Origin: Sandaracinaceae bacterium
Lineage (GTDB): Bacteria > Myxococcota_A > Polyangia > Polyangiales > Sandaracinaceae
Length of the DNA stretch: 64,000 bases
Direction: 5' to 3'
Assembly (NCBI GenBank): GCA_019637095.1
Contig: JAHBWG010000003.1
Coordinates: forward strand, 1-64,000
The number at the start of each line of letters is the position of its first letter. The first letter of the stretch is position 1. The notes beneath the pieces are model-generated. The model saw nothing but the letters and a program-made list of their open reading frames with translations, made no database searches and had not been told where the DNA came from. Of this stretch, positions 27,387-35,734 are shown piece after piece. Made by a program: the position numbers and the translations under genes.

Positions 27387-28574
27387 ATGATTTCCGAGCG
27401 CGTCGTCCAGCTCCTCCCCTCTCGCGTCCGCAGCCAGGTCGAAGGCTACGCCGACGCCCTGTCGACCCTCCTCGAGGTGCGCGACCCGCGCGTGCTCTCG
27501 AGCATCGGCCCCTCGGCGCTGCGCGGCACCGTGCTCAAGCGCGGCAAGCAGGGCGTCCCGACGACGATGCCCGCGAGCCACCGCGCGTACTTCGACTGGA
27601 CCTACCCGCACGACTTCCCGGAGATGAAGGAGCTCTACGACCGCGCCAAGCGCGGCCAGTGGGACGGAGACGCCCTGCCCTGGCACACGAGCGTCGACCC
27701 GTTCGATCCGAACGTGCCGCTCGTGCCGGAGGACTTCTTCGCCTACGACGTGCTCGAGGAGGAGATCGGCGTCCGCTTCACGCCCAAGGAGAAGGCCGAG
27801 CTGCAGCACGCGATGGTGAGCTGGATGCTCAGCCAGTTCCTCCACGGCGAGCAGGGCGCGCTCTTCGCCGCCGCGCAGGTCACGGAGGCGGTCCAGTTCT
27901 TCGACGGCAAGCTCTACGGCGCGACGCAGGTGATGGACGAGGGCCGCCACGTCGAGGTGTTCCACCGCTACCTCGACACCAAGATGGAGAAGCTCTACTC
28001 CATCAACGACAACCTCTTCGTGATCATCGACGCGCTGATGCTCGACTCGCGTTGGGACATGAAGTTCCTCGGGATGCAGATCATGGTCGAGGGCGTCGCC
28101 CTCGGCGCGTTCGGCACGCTCTACCGCGAGACGAAGGAGCCGCTCTTGCGCGAGCTGCTCAAGAACGTGATCCAGGACGAGTCGCGGCACGTGCACTACG
28201 GCGTCCTCGCGCTGCGCGAGCACGTGCTCAACGAGCTCGACGAGCGCGAGCGCCGAGAGCGAGAGGACTGGTCGTTCGAGGTCGCGCTCCTGATGCGCAA
28301 CCGCTTCCTCGCGTACGAGATCTACGAGGAGCACTTCGAGGGGCTCATCACCCGCAAGCAGTGGCGGCGCGCGGTCGCCGCGGCGCGCGGGATGGAGCGC
28401 TTCCGCCACGTGATGTTCAGCCGCATGGTGCCGAACCTGCGCGAGATCGGCCTCTTGTCCGACCGCATCCGGCCGCACTACACGCGCGTCGGGCTCGATC
28501 GCTACTTCGGCGGCCTCGCCGCCGACCAGCTCAGCGGCGACCAGATGCTCGCCGAGCTCGACCAGGCGGCCTGA
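27387..28574 (+). CDS. Ferritin-like di-iron oxygenase/desaturase-like protein
   Basis: A 395-residue protein with the full four-Glu, two-His ligand set of R2-like di-iron enzymes: Glu155 (HGEQGAL), Glu185/His188 (DEGRHVEVF), Glu235 (MVEGVALG) and Glu265/His268 (DESRHVHYG). An N-terminal region of about 110 residues and a C-terminal extension frame the helical bundle. A strong AAGGAGAG ribosome-binding site lies seven bases before the ATG. Related folds include fatty-acid desaturases, N-oxygenases of the AurF type and R2-like oxidases; which chemistry applies cannot be decided here. The co-transcribed reductase would supply electrons. Confidence 0.86.
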   Translation: MISERVVQLLPSRVRSQVEGYADALSTLLEVRDPRVLSSIGPSALRGTVLKRGKQGVPTTMPASHRAYFDWTYPHDFPEMKELYDRAKRGQWDGDALPWHTSVDPFDPNVPLVPEDFFAYDVLEEEIGVRFTPKEKAELQHAMVSWMLSQFLHGEQGALFAAAQVTEAVQFFDGKLYGATQVMDEGRHVEVFHRYLDTKMEKLYSINDNLFVIIDALMLDSRWDMKFLGMQIMVEGVALGAFGTLYRETKEPLLRELLKNVIQDESRHVHYGVLALREHVLNELDERERREREDWSFEVALLMRNRFLAYEIYEEHFEGLITRKQWRRAVAAARGMERFRHVMFSRMVPNLREIGLLSDRIRPHYTRVGLDRYFGGLAADQLSGDQMLAELDQAA

Positions 28575-28580
28575 GCGCGC

Positions 28581-28910
28581 TCACCACTTGGACTTGGCGC
28601 CGCCGCCCTTGGCGCTCTTGCCGCCGCCGCTCGACCACTTCGGCCCACCGAACGAGCTCGGCTTGCTGCCGCCGCCGTACGAGCTCGGCTTGCTGCTCCC
28701 GCCGCTCGACCACTTCGGCCCGCCGTACGAGGTCGACCACTTCGAGCCTCCGTGCGGCTTGGGCTCGCTCGACCCCCACCCGCCGAGGTCGCCGCCGCCG
28801 TACTTGTCGTAGCGCCTCGGAGACGGCCCCCGGGACCCGCCGAGCGTCGCGAAGTAGAGGGCGGCCGCGAACACGACCACGCTCGCGACGAAGACGATGG
28901 CGAGGATCAC
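28581..28910 (-). CDS. Short membrane protein with SYGGPKWSS-type repeats
   Basis: A 109-residue protein: an N-terminal membrane helix (VVILAIVFVASVVVFAAALYF), then a basic Tyr/Gly region and repeats of Gly-Gly, Lys-Trp-Ser-Ser and Ser-Tyr-Gly-Gly, ending in GAKSKW. The GTG start overlaps the TPM-domain gene stop by four bases. Gly/Ser/Trp-rich C-termini of this type normally form the tail of one-piece TPM-domain proteins; here the tail and anchor are a separate gene. Confidence 0.65.
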   Translation of the reverse strand: MILAIVFVASVVVFAAALYFATLGGSRGPSPRRYDKYGGGDLGGWGSSEPKPHGGSKWSTSYGGPKWSSGGSSKPSSYGGGSKPSSFGGPKWSSGGGKSAKGGGAKSKW

Positions 28911-29347
28911 GACGCCGTCACCGCGTCGGGGAGCTCGTCGCCCGCGACGTCCTCGCCGGGGACCACCTCGCGCAGCAGCGCGCCGATCGCGAGCAACGCG
29001 CGCTCGAAGCCGCCGATGGGGTCGTTCTGCGCGAAGCCGCGCGCGAGCCCGTCGGCGACCGACTGCCAGAAGCCCTCGCCGCGCGCCCCGTGGACGCCCT
29101 CGCCCGCGTAGACCGCGCACTCGTGGCTCTCGGTCGCGACGTACAGCAAGACGCCGGTGTCCTCGGCGGTCTCGCCCATCTCGAGCGCGAAGAAGAGCTC
29201 CTGCGCGCGCGCCATCGCGTCCGGCACGGGGCAGCGACGCTCGGCGTGCACGCGCACCTCACCGCGGTTGCCCGCCTCGGCCTCGCCGATCGCGCGCACG
29301 AGCAGCGCCTCTTGCTCCGGCCTGAGCCATGCCCCTCGCCGCTGCAC
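28907..29347 (-). CDS. TPM-domain protein (YgcG-like)
   Basis: A 146-residue protein matching the soluble short branch of the TPM (TLP18.3/Psb32/MOLO-1) family: AIGEAEAGNRGEVRVHAERRCP, FFALEMGETAEDTGVLLYVA, VYAGEGVHGARGEGFWQSV and the characteristic C-terminus DELPDAV. There is no signal peptide or membrane helix. TPM domains are reported as acid phosphatase-like or protein quality-control modules. The GTG start is the only one that keeps the whole first helix. Coupled by a GTGA overlap to the Gly-rich membrane protein, likely its membrane partner. Confidence 0.82.
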   Translation of the reverse strand: MQRRGAWLRPEQEALLVRAIGEAEAGNRGEVRVHAERRCPVPDAMARAQELFFALEMGETAEDTGVLLYVATESHECAVYAGEGVHGARGEGFWQSVADGLARGFAQNDPIGGFERALLAIGALLREVVPGEDVAGDELPDAVTAS

Positions 29348-29400
29348 GACGCGCAGCCTATCACGGCGCCAGACCGCTCGCGCCTGCTACGCTCGGCCCG

Positions 29401-30105
29401 GTGACGCCGACGATCGTGCTCTTCGACGTGGACGGGACGCTCGTGAGCTGCGGCGGCGCGGGCCGCGTGGCGATGGAGGCGGCCCTCGTCGAGATCGCGG
29501 GGAGCGCCGACGCGCTCGCGTTCTCGTTCGCCGGCGGGACGGACCGCGCGATCGCGCGGCGCGCGCTCGAGGGCTCGGGGCGGGTCGCGGACGACGCGGC
29601 GATCGACGCCTTCCTCGCGCGCTACCTCGAGCGCCTCCCCGCCGCGCTCGCGAGCGCCGAGCGGTATCGCGTCCTCGACGGAGCCGTCGGCGTGCTCGAC
29701 ACGGTGCGCGGGCGCGCGGGGATCGCCGTCGGCTTGGGCACCGGCAACGTCGAGGCGGGCGCGCGGGCGAAGCTCGCCCGCGGCGGGATCGCCGAGCGCT
29801 TCGCGTTCGGTGGCTTCGGCTGCGACCACGAGGAGCGCGCGCGGCTGCTCGCCGCCGGCGCCGCGCGCGGCGCCGCGCGGCTCGGCGCCGCCGTCGATGC
29901 CTGCCGCGTGCTCGTCGTCGGCGACACCGAGAAGGACGTCGCCGCCGCCCTCGCGATCGGCGCCGAGTGCGTCGGCGTCGCCACGGGCCCGACCGACGCC
30001 GCGACGCTCCGCGCCGCCGGCGCCCACGCGGCGTTCGACGACCTCACCGACCCGGGCGCGCGCGCCTGGTTCGCCGCGCTCGCCGCATCGCACACGTCTT
30101 CTTGA
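29401..30105 (+). CDS. HAD-superfamily hydrolase (phosphoglycolate phosphatase-like)
   Basis: A 234-residue haloacid dehalogenase-type phosphatase with motif I FDVDGTLVS (nucleophile Asp and acid/base Asp, about 8-16), motif II in VGLGTGN, a conserved Lys (AKLARGG), and motif IV VVGDTEKDV (about 177-185). The cap domain between motifs I and II is alpha-helical (class I). The GTG at 29401 gives a compact N-terminus right before motif I. Small phosphorylated metabolites such as 2-phosphoglycolate are typical substrates; the specific one is not readable. Divergent from the TPM gene with a 53-base gap. Confidence 0.85.
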   Translation: MTPTIVLFDVDGTLVSCGGAGRVAMEAALVEIAGSADALAFSFAGGTDRAIARRALEGSGRVADDAAIDAFLARYLERLPAALASAERYRVLDGAVGVLDTVRGRAGIAVGLGTGNVEAGARAKLARGGIAERFAFGGFGCDHEERARLLAAGAARGAARLGAAVDACRVLVVGDTEKDVAAALAIGAECVGVATGPTDAATLRAAGAHAAFDDLTDPGARAWFAALAASHTSS

Positions 30106-30171
30106 CACTCGTGCTCGCGCGCGCGGCGCGGCGCGGAGGAGGGCTGGGGCCTCGCGTGCTATCGTAGCAGC

Positions 30172-31005
30172 ATGGATGCGCACCCCACCCGGCCCCCGCG
30201 CAACACGGGCCCCATCGAGCTGCGCGACTTCGGCCCGAACGGGCGCCGGCTCGGGACGTTCGACGACTGCTACGCCGGGAGCCCGTGGGAGCTCCACCGA
30301 GGAGAGCTGGTGGAACAGATGGGGAGCAAGGACCTCCACGGCATCGTGATGGCCCTCGTGGCCGCGCTGTTCCGAACCCACGTGCGCGACGGGTACACGG
30401 TGATGACCGACGTGTACTGCGACCTCTCGGACGCGGAGGGACCGTCGATGCGGGCGCCCGACGTGGTGATCGTCGGCGACCTCAGCGCGCCCAAGAACGA
30501 GGCGTACCGCGGGACGCCGCTCCTCGCCGTCGAGGTGCGGGGCACGCAGTCCAAGCACTACCTCGAGGAGAAGGTGAAGCTCTACCTCGAGCACGACTGG
30601 CCGTGGATCTGGATCGCGCACTGCGAGCGCGGCGAGCTCGAGGTGTTCCGGCGCGGTGAGGCTTCGGTGACCTATCGCCCGGGCGCGGAGGTCCCGCTCC
30701 TCGCGGAGCTCGACAAGCACGGCCTCGCGCGCGTGCCCGTCACCGCGTTCTTCGACGACCGCGAGGCCCCGCGGTTCATCGACGAGTGGGTGCGCGCCCG
30801 GGGCGAGGCGCGCGGCGAGGCGCGCGGCGAGGCGCGCGGCCGCGCAGAGGCGGTCCTCGGCGTGCTCGCGGCGCGCGGTCTCGCGGTGGACGAGGCGACG
30901 CGCGCCCGCGTCCGCGCGTGCACGGACCTCACCGTGCTCGACCGCTGGCTCGGCGCCGCGGCGACCGCCCCGAGCGTCGACGAGCTCGCCCGCGCCCTCG
31001 GGTGA
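30172..31005 (+). CDS. Uma2-family (DUF820) PD-(D/E)XK nuclease-like protein
   Basis: A 277-residue protein with the Uma2 restriction-endonuclease-like core: RAPDVVIVGD (about 98-107), LLAVEVRGTQS (about 120-130) and EKVKLYLEHDWPWIWIAH. Together these supply the Asp, Glu and Lys of the PD-(D/E)XK site. A repeat-coded basic/acidic helix RGEARGEARGEARG (about 208-223) and a short C-terminal domain follow. Such proteins are abundant in multicellular bacteria; their role is unproven. No partner gene is adjacent. Confidence 0.8.
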   Translation: MDAHPTRPPRNTGPIELRDFGPNGRRLGTFDDCYAGSPWELHRGELVEQMGSKDLHGIVMALVAALFRTHVRDGYTVMTDVYCDLSDAEGPSMRAPDVVIVGDLSAPKNEAYRGTPLLAVEVRGTQSKHYLEEKVKLYLEHDWPWIWIAHCERGELEVFRRGEASVTYRPGAEVPLLAELDKHGLARVPVTAFFDDREAPRFIDEWVRARGEARGEARGEARGRAEAVLGVLAARGLAVDEATRARVRACTDLTVLDRWLGAAATAPSVDELARALG

Positions 31006-31041
31006 CGGGGCGATCCGCCGCGAGCTCGTCGAGCGAGTCCG

Positions 31042-31170
31042 TCTCCCGATGGCCTGGTCTCGAGCTTCGCGCAGACGCGCAGACGCGCAGCGCTCTTCCT
31101 TCGAGGACTCGATCTCTGCGTCTCTGCGGCTGTACGGGAGATCGACCTCGGCTTGGTCTCGAATTTGCGG
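31042..31170. repeat. Intergenic element with nested inverted and direct repeats
   Basis: Outer arms TCTCCCG (31042-31048) and CGGGAGA (31135-31141) pair. Inside, CGCAGACGCGCAGA-type units (about 31070-31090) face CTCTGCGTCTCTGCGG (31114-31129) in inverted orientation. A direct repeat TGGTCTCGAGCTTCGCG (31055-31071) returns as TGGTCTCGAATTTGCG (31154-31169). Gene-free; it resembles the inverted-repeat element at 8987-9101. Confidence 0.5.
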
Positions 31171-31199
31171 ACCCGGCGGCGGCCCTCCAACCTGAAGGC

Positions 31200-32303
31200 G
31201 TGCGCGGGATCGCGGTGTCGCTCGCCCTCGCCAGCGCCGCGTGCGCGGGGCCGGAGGTGAGCGCGCACGCGACGTCGGCCCCGATCGTCGAGGCGACGGA
31301 AGCGCGCGCCGAGCCCGGGACCGGCGCCGACGTGGCCGCCGACGTGGCCGCCGACGTGGCCGCCGAGGCGCTCGACGAGCCCGCGCCGGGGCCGGAGCCG
31401 GACCCCATCGCGGCGCTGATGGCGATGGACGGCTCCCAGAGCACGAGCGTCGGCGGCCCGAACGACGGCCGCGTCGAGGGCGCGGTCGCGCTGCCCGCGA
31501 CGGCGCCAGGCCTGCGCTCCAACCCGCGGCGCCCGAACGCCGAGGCGCTCTACGGCACCGTCGAGGTGGTGCAGGCGCTCGTCGACGCCGCCCGCGTCGT
31601 GCACGAGTCGTTGCCCGGCGGTGAGCTCGTCGTGAACGACCTCGGCCTCCGCGAGGGCGGCCCCATCGCGCACCACGGCAGCCACCGCGCCGGCCGCGAC
31701 GTCGACGTCTTGTTCTACCTGCTCGACCGCGCCGGCCAGCCGACGCCGTCGGTCGGCGCGTTCCTCGACCCGCGAGGGCGCGGCTTCGACTTCCGCGACC
31801 TGACCGACCCGCGCGACGATCACCTCGTGCGCCTCGACGCGCCGCGGACGTGGCGCTTCGTCCAAGCCCTGCTCGAGGGCCCGCACGCGCCGCTCGTGCA
31901 GCGCGTCTTCGTCGTCGAGCACCTGCGCACGCTGCTGCTCGCGGAGGCCGAGCGCGCGCGCGCGCCGCGCGCGATCCGAGACCGCTTCGCGGAGATCACC
32001 TGCCAGCCCGGCTACCCCCACGACGACCACTTGCACATCCGCTTCTTCTGCACGCCGGAGGACCTCGCCGCCGGCTGCGAGGACACGGGACCGACCTACT
32101 TCTGGCGCGCTCAGGCGCTGCGCGCGGTCGGCCTCGCGCCGGTCCCGCACCGGCCGCGCCGCGATCGCCCGATGCCCCCGCGCACGAGCGCCGCCGAGGC
32201 GCGCGAGCGCGCCGGCCCGATGCACGCGCGCGTCCAAGAGTGGCTCACGCGGCGCGAGTCCTGGTCGCGCGAGCCGCGCCCCGGCCGCACCTTCTGCCGC
32301 TGA
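31200..32303 (+). CDS. M74 penicillin-insensitive murein endopeptidase-like lipoprotein
   Basis: A 367-residue predicted lipoprotein (lipobox ASAAC, GTG start). An Ala/Asp/Pro/Glu-rich linker contains ADVAADVAADVA repeats. The catalytic domain (about 95-320) has the M74 (MepA) zinc motifs: HHGSHRAGRDVDVLFYL (H-x6-D) and the later HDDHLHIRFFC (HxH). MepA cuts D-alanyl-meso-DAP cross-links in peptidoglycan. The protein extends about 50 basic residues past the HxH motif. Upstream is the 31042-31170 repeat element; a longer in-frame start would add only low-complexity sequence. Confidence 0.84.
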   Translation: MRGIAVSLALASAACAGPEVSAHATSAPIVEATEARAEPGTGADVAADVAADVAAEALDEPAPGPEPDPIAALMAMDGSQSTSVGGPNDGRVEGAVALPATAPGLRSNPRRPNAEALYGTVEVVQALVDAARVVHESLPGGELVVNDLGLREGGPIAHHGSHRAGRDVDVLFYLLDRAGQPTPSVGAFLDPRGRGFDFRDLTDPRDDHLVRLDAPRTWRFVQALLEGPHAPLVQRVFVVEHLRTLLLAEAERARAPRAIRDRFAEITCQPGYPHDDHLHIRFFCTPEDLAAGCEDTGPTYFWRAQALRAVGLAPVPHRPRRDRPMPPRTSAAEARERAGPMHARVQEWLTRRESWSREPRPGRTFCR

Positions 32304-32318
32304 CGCGCGGGCCCGACG

Positions 32319-32936
32319 TCACGCAGGCACGCCGGGCACCGCCGCGCCCGGCAGCGCCGCGACGCGCGCGAGCCACGCAGACAGGTGCGGCCGATCCTCG
32401 GGCACCTCGAGGCCGGCGAGGTGCTGCGCGCCGGGGAACGGCGTGTAGAGCACGACGTCGGCGAGGGTGAAGCGCTCGCCCGCGAGGAACGGCCGGCCCG
32501 CGAGGAGCGCGTCCCAGGGTCCGAGCGCGTCGAGGATCGCCTGCCGTTTCTCCGCGATCGTCTCGGGCGACGGCGAAGCGGAGAACAGCGTGGCCATCGT
32601 GAGCGCCCCGAAGCGCGGCGCGAGCTCGTCGACGACGCGCGTGATCGTCATCCGCACCGCGGCGCGCGCGGCGGGATCGCCCGGCAAGAGCGGCCGCTCG
32701 GGGTAGCGGTCCTCGAGGTACTCGAGCACCACGAGCGAGTCGTGCACGACCGCGTCGCCGTCGAAGAGGGTCGGCGACTTCGCACGCGGCCCCGCCGCCA
32801 CGAGCTCGGGCGGCGGGTCCTTCGGGGAGAAGAGCGCGAGCTCGAACGGCAGCTCCTTCGCGGCGAGCGCGAACGCCGCGCGGTGGCCGAACGGACAGCG
32901 CGGCAGGACGTAGAGGGTGCGGGGACGCTCGGTCAT
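32319..32936 (-). CDS. Glutathione S-transferase-family protein
   Basis: A 205-residue GST: a thioredoxin-fold N-terminal domain with YVLPRCPFGHRAAFAL (Cys-Pro-Phe-Gly at about 13-16), the cis-Pro/ESxxI-type segment SPTLFDGDAVVHDSLVVLEYL, then a helical C-terminal domain with the family N-cap LAGERFTLADVVLY. The active-site Cys suggests an omega- or beta-class-like or stringent-starvation-protein-like type. The ATG overlaps the upstream acyl-CoA synthetase stop (ATGA), so the two are coupled. Confidence 0.86.
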   Translation of the reverse strand: MTERPRTLYVLPRCPFGHRAAFALAAKELPFELALFSPKDPPPELVAAGPRAKSPTLFDGDAVVHDSLVVLEYLEDRYPERPLLPGDPAARAAVRMTITRVVDELAPRFGALTMATLFSASPSPETIAEKRQAILDALGPWDALLAGRPFLAGERFTLADVVLYTPFPGAQHLAGLEVPEDRPHLSAWLARVAALPGAAVPGVPA

Positions 32937-35104
32937 GGCGGGGATGCTCCTGGGGCTCGAAGAACGTCGAGGGCGGGCAGGTCCACGATCACGCGGGCGT
33001 CGATGGCGACGAGGCCCCGCCGCGTGATCACGAGCGGGTTCAGGTCGAGCTCGACGATCCGAGGGCACGCCTCGACGAGCGCGGCGAGGCGCAGGAGCAC
33101 CTCGGCGAGCTCGCGGCGGTCGAGCCGCGGGCGGTTGCGCGCGCCGTCGAGCAGCGGCTGCGCGCGGATCTCACCGATCATGTCGAGCGCGTCGCGCCGC
33201 GTCATCGGCAAGAGGCGGAACGCGACGTCCTCGTAGACCTCGACGAACACGCCGCCCATCCCGACCATCATCAACGGGCCGAAGCCCGGATCCCGGCTCA
33301 TGCCGATGATGATCTCGGTCCCCTTGACCTGCTCCTCGACGGTGAAGCCGTCGATGCGCGCGCCTGGCCTGTACGCCTCGACGCTCTGGCGGATCGAGGC
33401 GCACGCCGCGCGCACCTTCTCGGGACCGACGACGTCGAGCACGACGCCGCCCGCGTCGGACTTGTGGACGATGTCGTTCGAGATGAGCTTCACCACGACG
33501 GGGTAGCCGATGCGCTCGGCGACCGCGATCGCCTCGTCCTCGTCCTTCGCGGTGCCCGACTGGTTGTAGCGGACGCCGGCCGCCTCGAGGATCTCGCGCG
33601 CGAGCGCGAGATCGGTGTTCGCGTGGCCCGACGCGCGCGCGCGCTCGACGAGCGCCGCGGCGGCGTCGAGGCGCGCCGGCGGGTAGCCCTCGAGCGCGAA
33701 CGGGGCGGCGTCCTCGCGGCGCAGCCACGCCCCGCGCTTGGCGAGCGCGCCCATCGCGCTCACCGCGAGCTCGGGCATGTTGAACTCGGGGATCCCGTGC
33801 GCGTCGAGCACGCTGCCGACCTCGGTGCCGACCAGGCCGATGAAGCTCGCGATCAGGGGCTTGTCCCAGCTGCGCTGCGCCTCGAGGATCGCGTCGGCCG
33901 TCGCCTCCGGCGCGGTCATCGCCTGCACCGTCATGATGAGGATGACGCCGTCGATCTCCGGCGCGCGGCCGAGGATCTCGAGCGCGGCGCGGTAGCGCTC
34001 AGGCGTCGCGTCGCCGATGACGTCGACCGGGTTGTTGCGCGACCACACCGCGGGCAGCACCTCGTCGAGCGCGGCGCGCGTCGCGTCCGAGAGCGTCGCG
34101 AGCTCGAGCCCGTGCCCGCCGCACGCGTCCGCCGCGAGCACCCCGGGGCCGCCCGCGTTGGTCACGATGGCGATCCGGCGCCCCTTCGCCGGAGGCTGAT
34201 GGGCGAGCGCACGCGACCACGCGCTGAAGTCGCCGAGGCTCTTGGCGTGCAGCACGCCCGCCTGCGCGAACGCGGCGCCGTAGGCGGCCCCCGCGCCCGC
34301 GAGCGCCCCGGTGTGGCTCGACGCGGCCTTGGCGCCCGCGGCGGTCATCCCGCCCTTGAGCGCGACGATCGGCGTCGTGCGGCCGACCTCGCGGGCGACC
34401 TCGAGGAAGCGCGCGGGCTCGTTCAGCGCCTCGACGTAGAGGGCGATCGCCTTGGTGCTCGGGTCGTGCGCGAACCAGCGCAACACGTCTTGATCGTCCA
34501 CGTCGCACTTCGCGCCGAGGGAGACCGCCGCGCTGAGGCCGAACTTCTCGCGCTGCGCGTAGCTGATCATCCCGGTGACCAGGGCCCCCGACTGCGAGAG
34601 CAGGCCGATGCCGCCCGCGGGCGGCGCGCCCGCGCCGAAGCTCGCGTTGAGCCGGCTCTGGGGGCGGATCACGCCGAGGCAGTTCGGGCCGACGACCCGC
34701 ATCCCGAGCGAGCGGGCGAGCGCGGCGATCGAGCGCTGGAGCGCGCGGCCCTCCTCGCCCATCTCGGCGAAGCCCGCGGTGATCACGATGATCGCCTTGG
34801 CGCCGAGGGCGCCGGCCTCCTCGACGACGCCGCGGACCGCGCCCGGCGGGATCGCGATGGCGACGAGGTCGACCGGGGCGCCGATGGCCGACAACGACTC
34901 GTGCATTCGTTCACCGAAGAGCTCGCCGCCCCGCGCGTTGACGAGGTACACGGGCCCGGCGAAGCCGGCGGCGCGGTCGCGCCCGCCGATCTCGCCGAAG
35001 AGGAGGTTCTTCGCGAGGGCGTGCCCGACGGACTCGGGGCGGTGGCTCGCGCCCACGACGGCCACGGATCGCGGGGAGAAGAAGGGGTCCAGCGCGTCGA
35101 TCAT
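32933..35104 (-). CDS. ADP-forming acyl-CoA synthetase (alpha-beta fusion)
   Basis: A 723-residue nucleoside-diphosphate-forming acyl-CoA synthetase. The CoA-binding domain (about 8-130, FFSPRSVAVVGASHRPESVG) is followed by a succinyl-CoA-ligase-like domain carrying the phosphohistidine site ASSHTGALAG (about 263), a second ligase domain, and a C-terminal ATP-grasp domain (about 490-723; AKDEDEAIAVAERIGYPVVVKL, VHKSDAGGVVLDV). No GNAT acetyltransferase domain is attached, unlike protein lysine acetyltransferases of the Pat type. It should interconvert acyl-CoA plus ADP/Pi with acid plus ATP, or act on a related acid. Confidence 0.9.
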   Translation of the reverse strand: MIDALDPFFSPRSVAVVGASHRPESVGHALAKNLLFGEIGGRDRAAGFAGPVYLVNARGGELFGERMHESLSAIGAPVDLVAIAIPPGAVRGVVEEAGALGAKAIIVITAGFAEMGEEGRALQRSIAALARSLGMRVVGPNCLGVIRPQSRLNASFGAGAPPAGGIGLLSQSGALVTGMISYAQREKFGLSAAVSLGAKCDVDDQDVLRWFAHDPSTKAIALYVEALNEPARFLEVAREVGRTTPIVALKGGMTAAGAKAASSHTGALAGAGAAYGAAFAQAGVLHAKSLGDFSAWSRALAHQPPAKGRRIAIVTNAGGPGVLAADACGGHGLELATLSDATRAALDEVLPAVWSRNNPVDVIGDATPERYRAALEILGRAPEIDGVILIMTVQAMTAPEATADAILEAQRSWDKPLIASFIGLVGTEVGSVLDAHGIPEFNMPELAVSAMGALAKRGAWLRREDAAPFALEGYPPARLDAAAALVERARASGHANTDLALAREILEAAGVRYNQSGTAKDEDEAIAVAERIGYPVVVKLISNDIVHKSDAGGVVLDVVGPEKVRAACASIRQSVEAYRPGARIDGFTVEEQVKGTEIIIGMSRDPGFGPLMMVGMGGVFVEVYEDVAFRLLPMTRRDALDMIGEIRAQPLLDGARNRPRLDRRELAEVLLRLAALVEACPRIVELDLNPLVITRRGLVAIDARVIVDLPALDVLRAPGASPP

Positions 35105-35139
35105 GGCGCGCAGGATGCCACGGAGTGTAGAACGGGCCC

Positions 35140-35691
35140 ATGGTCCATCCGTGGCACGACCTGCCCAACCCGATCGCCGACGTCGAGGAGGGCTTCAACG
35201 TCGTCATCGAGATCCCGAAGGGCTCGAAGGTGAAGTACGAGCTCGACAAGCCGAGCGGCCTCTTGAAGGTCGACCGCGTGCTCTACAGCTCCGTGCACTA
35301 CCCCGCGAACTACGGCTTCTTGCCGCGCTCGTACTGCGGCGACGGGGACCCGCTCGACGTGCTCGTGCTCGGCAACGAGCCGGTGAGCCCGCTCGCGATG
35401 ATGCGCGCGCGCGCGATCGGCGTGATGCGGATGGTCGACCAGGGCGACCCCGACGACAAGATCATCGCCGTGCACGTGCACGACCCGGCGTTCGAGGAGT
35501 ACGCGACCCTCGCGGATCTGCCCGGCCACACGATGCGGGAGATCCAGCGCTTCTTCCAGGACTACAAGACGCTCGAGAACAAGAGCGTCGCCATCGAGGA
35601 GCCCGACGAGCGGGACGTCGCCGTGCGGGTCGTGCGCGAGGCGCTCGAGCTCTACCAACGCGAGGAGAACCGCCTGCGCGGCTGGCGCTGA
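35140..35691 (+). CDS. ppa: Soluble inorganic pyrophosphatase (family I)
   Basis: A 183-residue enzyme that hydrolyses pyrophosphate to two phosphates in the cytoplasm, pulling biosynthetic reactions forward. Family I signature residues are present: [15 protein letters not shown], the YPANYGFLP strand and the metal-binding [11 protein letters not shown] (D-G-D-P-x-D, about 68-73), with later DPDDKIIAV. Typical length. The ATG is 35 bases from the divergent acyl-CoA synthetase start, so the promoters must overlap. Confidence 0.95.
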   Translation: MVHPWHDLPNPIADVEEGFNVVIEIPKGSKVKYELDKPSGLLKVDRVLYSSVHYPANYGFLPRSYCGDGDPLDVLVLGNEPVSPLAMMRARAIGVMRMVDQGDPDDKIIAVHVHDPAFEEYATLADLPGHTMREIQRFFQDYKTLENKSVAIEEPDERDVAVRVVREALELYQREENRLRGWR

Positions 35692-35734
35692 GCCAGCCGC
35701 TCGCGCATCCACGACGAAGAACGAGAGCCGATCG

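Noticed and set aside
32933-35104. Pat-type protein lysine acetyltransferase
   Set aside because: The CoA-ligase part is present, but no GNAT domain is found at the N- or C-terminus.
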